Below, piece after piece: positions 34,108 through 38,321 of a stretch of 38,321 nt of DNA. The position numbers and the translations under genes are program-made. The first letter of the stretch is position 1, and each line of letters opens with the position of its first letter. The notes under the pieces are model-generated. The model was not told where the DNA came from and did no database searches. It saw nothing but the letters and a program-made list of their open reading frames with translations. This stretch comes from a virus: positions 1-38,321 of IMG/VR virus record IMGVR_UViG_3300047319_001509; one strand, given 5' to 3'.

Positions 34108-35688
34108 ATGGGCTTGGTCCGCGACCTCCTGTCAGAAGGCATCTTGGGGCGCTTCGTCTCGCGCACCAACAAGTCGGCAAGCAACTACTATTTCGACGGC
34201 GCCGGCCAGCGGCGGCGGCTCAAGTCGTGGATGCCGACGCAGTACACCACCAACGTCATCATGTCCGCGACCGGCGCGCTCCTGCGCTCGCGCGCGCGCG
34301 ACGCGCTGCGCAACAACCCGCACGCCAACGCGGCCTGTGACAGCTTCGTCGCCAACCTCATCGGCACCGGCGTCAAGCCTTCGTCGCTGCTCACCGATCA
34401 GCCGGACCTGCGCGAACAGGTCATGCAGCTTTTCATGGATTGGACGGACGAGGCGGACGCCGACGAGATCGCGGACTTCTACGGCATGCAAACAATTGTG
34501 GCGCGGGCGCTGTTTGAAGCCGGCGAATGCTTTGTGCGCTTCCGCAATCGCAAGGTCGAAGACGGCTACACGGTGCCGCTGCAGGTCCAATTGCTCGAAA
34601 GCGAAATGTGCCCGTACTGGTTCAACCAGCAGGCGCCGAACGGCAACTGGATCATGAACGGTGTCGAGCTTGATATGCTGGGCAAGCGCGCAGCCTATTG
34701 GTTCTATCCGGTGCATCCGGGCGACGTGCCGATCGAGCCGCACGGAACATTGTGGCCGGTGCGCGTTCCGGCTTCCGAGGTCTTGCACATCTTCAAATGC
34801 ACCCGGCCCGGCCAGATGCGCGGCGTTCCCCTGATCACGCCCGCGCTGGTGCGCATGTTCCTGCTCGATCAGTACGACGACGCCGAGCTGGAGCGCAAAC
34901 GCATCGCGGCGATGTTCGCCGGCTTCATCACCACCGCGACCCCCGAGGACGTGGTCCCGATCGACGGCATCGATGACAGCGCGCAGCAGGACAATATCGG
35001 GTTGAGCGGCCTAGAGCCGGGCACCATGCAAACGCTGCTGCCCGGCGAGGACATCAAGTTCTCCGAGCCGGCCGATGTCGGCGGCGCCTACGAGGCATAT
35101 CAGTACCGGCAGCAGCTCGCTTTGTTTGGTGGGCTCGGCATGCCCTATTCGGTCGTCACGTCAGACTTGCGGCGGGCGAACTACTCATCGCTGCGCGGCT
35201 CGATCGTGGAGTTTCGGCGCAAGCTGGAACAGTTCCAGCACAACATCATCGTGTTTCAGATGTGCCGGCCGATCTGGAAACGCTGGCTGGATACAGCCGT
35301 GCTCGCGCAGGCAATCCCGATCGAGGCGAGCGCCTATCTGGCGGATCAGGTCACCTTTCAGCGTGCCAAATGGATACCGCAGCGCAACGATTGGGTCGAT
35401 CCGCTGAAGGATCGTCAGGCTGAAAAGCTTGCGGTGGACGCTGGCTTCAAATCACGCAGCGACGTGGTCGAGGCCGAGGGCACCGACCCGGAGGAAACCG
35501 ACCGGCGCATTGCAGCCGACAAGGAGCGCGAGGAAAGCCTCGATCTGATTTTCCCGGTTGTTTATTGCGCCCCCACGCAGCCGATGTCCCCGAGCGATCA
35601 GGCTGCGGCCGATCAAGCACAGCAGGATGCCGCGGACGCCGCCGACCAAGCGGCGCAGGACGCCGCCGACGAAGCCGCAGCAGCGTAG
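34108..35688 (+). CDS. Portal protein, lambda gpB family (526 aa)
   Basis: Starts one base after gpW. The order of blocks is typical: TNVIMSATGALLRSRARDAL, NNPHANAACDSFVANLIGTG, then the DQPDLREQVMQLFMDWTDEA region, QVQLLESEMCPY and FKCTRPGQMRGVPLITPALV (the conserved R-G-x-P). The C-terminus is an Ala/Asp/Gln-rich tail (AADQAQQDAADAADQAAQDA). It forms the ring through which DNA enters and exits the head. Confidence 0.9.
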   Translation: MGLVRDLLSEGILGRFVSRTNKSASNYYFDGAGQRRRLKSWMPTQYTTNVIMSATGALLRSRARDALRNNPHANAACDSFVANLIGTGVKPSSLLTDQPDLREQVMQLFMDWTDEADADEIADFYGMQTIVARALFEAGECFVRFRNRKVEDGYTVPLQVQLLESEMCPYWFNQQAPNGNWIMNGVELDMLGKRAAYWFYPVHPGDVPIEPHGTLWPVRVPASEVLHIFKCTRPGQMRGVPLITPALVRMFLLDQYDDAELERKRIAAMFAGFITTATPEDVVPIDGIDDSAQQDNIGLSGLEPGTMQTLLPGEDIKFSEPADVGGAYEAYQYRQQLALFGGLGMPYSVVTSDLRRANYSSLRGSIVEFRRKLEQFQHNIIVFQMCRPIWKRWLDTAVLAQAIPIEASAYLADQVTFQRAKWIPQRNDWVDPLKDRQAEKLAVDAGFKSRSDVVEAEGTDPEETDRRIAADKEREESLDLIFPVVYCAPTQPMSPSDQAAADQAQQDAADAADQAAQDAADEAAAA

Positions 35689-35700
35689 GGAGCAACAGCA

Positions 35701-36714
35701 ATGCGCCAATGGTTCACGATGAAAGCCGCCGAGGACAAGACCGCGGAGATCGTCATCTACGACGAGATCGGCAAATCGTTCTGGGGCGAGGACACCGTAA
35801 GCGCCAAGCAATTTGTTGCTGATCTCGATGCGCTGGGCGAGGTCGATAACATCACGCTGCGCGTCAACTCGCCCGGCGGCGACGTGTTCGATGGCGTGGC
35901 AATCCACAACGCGATCAAGAACCACAAGGCCACGGTGACCGCGCATGTCGATGGCATCGCGGCGTCGGCGGCGTCCTTCATCGTGATGGCGGCCGACAAG
36001 ATCGTGATGCCCTCGAACAGCTTCATGCTGATCCACGGCGCATCGGGATTTGCTTACGGCAGCTCCGACACCGTGCGCGCGTTAGCCGACGATCTCGATC
36101 GCATCGACAAGTCGCTCACCGCGACCTACGCGGCGCGCTCGAAAAGCACGACCGCCAAGGTCAAGACGCTGATGAAAGAAGATCGGCTGATGGACGCCGA
36201 CGAAGCATTGAAGCTCGGCTATGCGGATGAGGTCACCGAGCCGGTCAAGATGGCGGCGAAATTCCCGCTGCGCCTGTTGCCCACGGCGGCAGCAGAGAGG
36301 TTTCGAGCTGCAGCAGGCGACCCGGAGGACGAGCCCGAGGACGAGCCCGAGGACAAGCCGGCCGAGCCGGCGACAGATCCCGCGCAGCCAAAGCCGGCGC
36401 CGGTGGTCGAGCCGCCGCAACAACCTTCCGCGAAGGTCATCACGCTGGACGCCGCCAAGCAGCAAGGGGTCGAGGAACATCGCGCCTACGTGGCCAGCGT
36501 CACCGACCTCTGCACGCTCGCCGCCGCGCCGGAACGCGTGGGCGCCTACGTGCGCACCAACACGCCGCTCGATCAGGTCCGCAAGGAGTTGCTGGCAAAG
36601 CGGGCCGAGGAACCGGTGGTGATGCCACACCACCCGCTTGTGCCGCCAGCGCAAGCCGCTGCGTCGTCGTGGTCGAAGATCACCGACAAGATCAACGCCC
36701 GGCTCAAGAAGTGA
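35701..36714 (+). CDS. ClpP-like prohead protease (337 aa)
   Basis: gggagcaacag precedes the ATG. The ClpP/crotonase-fold serine protease domain has LRVNSPGGDVFDGVAIHNAI (53-72), HVDGIAASAASFIVMAADKI with the likely catalytic Ser at 89, and MLIHGASGFAYGSS with His112. An EDEP triple repeat (12-base unit near 36325-36360) and a Pro-rich linker join a C-terminal helical scaffold-like region (KVITLDAAKQQGVEEHRAYV). It cleaves head proteins during assembly; the tail may serve as internal scaffold. Confidence 0.9.
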   Translation: MRQWFTMKAAEDKTAEIVIYDEIGKSFWGEDTVSAKQFVADLDALGEVDNITLRVNSPGGDVFDGVAIHNAIKNHKATVTAHVDGIAASAASFIVMAADKIVMPSNSFMLIHGASGFAYGSSDTVRALADDLDRIDKSLTATYAARSKSTTAKVKTLMKEDRLMDADEALKLGYADEVTEPVKMAAKFPLRLLPTAAAERFRAAAGDPEDEPEDEPEDKPAEPATDPAQPKPAPVVEPPQQPSAKVITLDAAKQQGVEEHRAYVASVTDLCTLAAAPERVGAYVRTNTPLDQVRKELLAKRAEEPVVMPHHPLVPPAQAAASSWSKITDKINARLKK

Positions 36715-36735
36715 ACCCAGGAAGGAGTCTCGAAT

Positions 36736-37449
36736 ATGAGCGACGAAAGGCAGGAGCACAGGCAGCCCGCCGCAAGGCACGACCCGAAGCCGCAGCACGA
36801 CGCGAAGCAGCAGGCCGACGAGCAATTCCGTGCTGAGGAAAAGCGCCGTGCCGATGAGCACAAGGAGAAGCAACGGCTTCGCGACCTTGTGCAGAAGCAC
36901 ACGGAGGCCAAGCGCAAGGAGAACGAGCGCCGCGCCGCACTCTCACCGCCCGAGCGGCTGCAGGAGGACGAGAAGCGCGCGGCCATGTCACCGGAGCAAC
37001 GCCGCGAAGATGACGAGAGCAAAGGTCTGTTGGCGCCCGAGCAGTTCGATCAGATAAACCTGCTCGCTGGCAATCCATCATTCCCGGTGCTGACCGAAGG
37101 CCCGCACCCGGCCGAGTTCATCCTCTCGGAGGGCAACGGACAAATCTCGCGCGCCTATGGGTATCTGGCCGACCCGATCACGATCAAGCCGGGTCAGCCG
37201 TTGAAGCAGACGGTGGCGCCGACCGCGACCACGCCGGGCACGTTCGTCCCGGCAGCGGTGGGCGCCGATTGCACCGCAATCGCGATCTACGGCGGAACAT
37301 CGAATGCAGCGAACGGGCTGCGGATCGCGGTGCTGGTCAGAAATGCCGAGGTCAACGGCACCATGATCCAGTGGGGTGCGATCACCGTGCCCGAGCAGGC
37401 AATCGGCCTGGCCACCCTCGCGACCGTAGGCATCATCGCCCGCTTCTGA
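36736..37449 (+). CDS. Head decoration protein, gpD-like, with charged N-terminal extension (237 aa)
   Basis: The C-terminal domain (about 110-237), EGPHPAEFILSEGNGQISRA, YLADPITIKPGQPLKQTVAP, then ADCTAIAIYGGTSNAANGLR and VRNAEVNGTMIQWG, matches the lambda gpD-type decoration protein. The first 100 residues are an unusual highly charged helix (KRRADEHKEKQRLRDLVQK, KRKENERRAALSPPERLQE). It stabilises the expanded capsid; the extension may contact DNA or the capsid interior, which is inference. Confidence 0.8.
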   Translation: MSDERQEHRQPAARHDPKPQHDAKQQADEQFRAEEKRRADEHKEKQRLRDLVQKHTEAKRKENERRAALSPPERLQEDEKRAAMSPEQRREDDESKGLLAPEQFDQINLLAGNPSFPVLTEGPHPAEFILSEGNGQISRAYGYLADPITIKPGQPLKQTVAPTATTPGTFVPAAVGADCTAIAIYGGTSNAANGLRIAVLVRNAEVNGTMIQWGAITVPEQAIGLATLATVGIIARF

Positions 37450-37506
37450 GCGAGCACCCATCAACGCGCTGGCCGCAAAAGGCGCAGCAGATAAAGGAAC
37501 ACGACA

Positions 37507-38321
37507 ATGCTCGACATCTTTCGCGGCGACGGCTTCGGTGTGGTGCCGCTCTCACTCGCAATCAATAAACTGATCTTTATCCCCGGCTTCATCTCGGGCA
37601 GAGGCTTGTTCAGCGAGATAAGCATCGCGCAGACAGCGGTGGCAATCGAGGAACGCAACAACATCCTGACACTTGTTGCGCCGACCCCGCGCGGTGCTCC
37701 CGGCCATACCATCGCAAAGCCACGGCGCGCGCTGCGCATGCTGGGCGTGCCGCATTTCGAGATCAACGACTCCGTCATGGCCGAGGAAGTGCAGGGCGTG
37801 CGGCCCTTCGGGCAGGAGACGGGCACCGAAGCGGTGATGACGAAGGTGGCCGAGCGCATGCAGATCGCCGGCCAATCGCTGGAGTACACGCAGGAGCACG
37901 CGCGCGTAGGAGCGATCAAGGGCATCGTCACCTATGCGGACGGCACCACGCTCAATCTCTACAACGAGTACGGCATCACGGCGCCCGGCGTGATCAACTT
38001 CCCACTCAGCGGCGCGACCGCGACCGGAGCCGTTCGGCAGGCGTGCGCGGCTCTGATCCGAACGATGGGCAACAACCTCGACGGCCAGGGCTTCACCGGG
38101 GTCGAGGCCATCTGCGGCGATGCGTTCTTCGACGCGCTGATCATGTCGCAGGAAGTCCGCGCGACCTACCTCAACATGATGGACGCCTCCGAGCTGCGCG
38201 GACAGTACATCTCCGGCGGCCAGTCGTGGGGCACGTTCGCTTTCGGCGGCATCTCATGGACGAACTACCGCGGCTATGCGCAGGGCGCCGCGATGGTCGA
38301 AACCGACAAGGCATATTTCTA
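37507..38321 (+). CDS. Major capsid protein, gpE-like (3' end outside window)
   Basis: aagga before the ATG at 37507. The frame is open to the last base. The visible 271 residues start MLDIFRGDGFGVVPLSLAIN, then FIPGFISGRGLFSEISIAQT, TIAKPRRALRMLGVPHFEIN and later AICGDAFFDALIMSQEVRAT. This is the order of the lambda gpE capsid family (HK97 fold). The C-terminus, with the last beta-strands, is missing because the window ends. Position after the decoration protein agrees. Confidence 0.9.
   Translation, partial: MLDIFRGDGFGVVPLSLAINKLIFIPGFISGRGLFSEISIAQTAVAIEERNNILTLVAPTPRGAPGHTIAKPRRALRMLGVPHFEINDSVMAEEVQGVRPFGQETGTEAVMTKVAERMQIAGQSLEYTQEHARVGAIKGIVTYADGTTLNLYNEYGITAPGVINFPLSGATATGAVRQACAALIRTMGNNLDGQGFTGVEAICGDAFFDALIMSQEVRATYLNMMDASELRGQYISGGQSWGTFAFGGISWTNYRGYAQGAAMVETDKAYF

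Overview
This window reads as about 38 kb of a temperate, siphovirus-type phage of an alphaproteobacterium. The host is probably a Hyphomicrobiales member near Bradyrhizobium or Rhodopseudomonas. That guess rests on the GC-rich base composition, the style of the small secreted proteins, and family resemblances recalled from memory, not on a search. No rRNA, tRNA, insertion sequence or CRISPR array was seen. The gene order is a circular permutation of the lambda plan. It opens at the 3' end of a tail fibre/spike gene and small membrane proteins (1-2277), passes through integration, early and replication genes (2378-23236), then an accessory block (23425-30894), and ends in the packaging and head genes (31067-38321), running off the end inside the major capsid gene. 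Tail genes must lie outside the window. No bacterial gene separates the tail fibre from the integrase, so the sequence is more likely a free or circular phage genome than an integrated prophage cut at its att site.

Region by region: 1-2277 (+) holds the tail fibre end and a candidate lysis cluster, closed by a terminator at 2344-2370. 2378-6223 is mostly leftward (DUF6166-like, XRE regulator, DUF3846-like, YkgJ-like cysteine cluster) with a small rightward LuxR-type HTH operon at 3782-4299. 6224-6694 is a gene-free, repeat-rich stretch next to the tyrosine integrase (6695-7732) and a good candidate for attP. From a divergent control region (17071-17358) a long leftward operon runs down to the integrase. 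It carries a YqaJ-type exonuclease, a ParB-like protein, a possible replication initiator with palindromes embedded in its linker, an endolysin-like protein and a possible recombination partner. A rightward operon (17359-21844) carries regulators, an MT-A70 methyltransferase, a RuvC-like resolvase and a RepA-like helicase ATPase. A second small regulatory switch (YdaS/Cro-like HTH) sits at 22179-22641.

The accessory part is the most unusual. Rightward genes 23425-25663 form a tightly packed cassette of a ParB-domain protein, a TET-associated-type glycosyltransferase and a PAPS-type sulfotransferase. This is a candidate system for adding a sulfated sugar to DNA or to a host surface molecule. 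Leftward genes 25855-30894 form three moron-like units, each headed by a copy of a related promoter-like repeat. They encode an amidoligase plus a gamma-glutamylcyclotransferase-like protein, a DUF6011 protein, an Imm-type superinfection immunity protein, a RarA/MgsA-C-terminal-like protein and two tiny secreted proteins.

The late genes are lambda-like in order: small terminase, GpA-family large terminase, gpW-like joiner, lambda-type portal, ClpP-like prohead protease, gpD-like decoration protein and gpE-like capsid protein. All functions were assigned by reading motifs; no database search was run.
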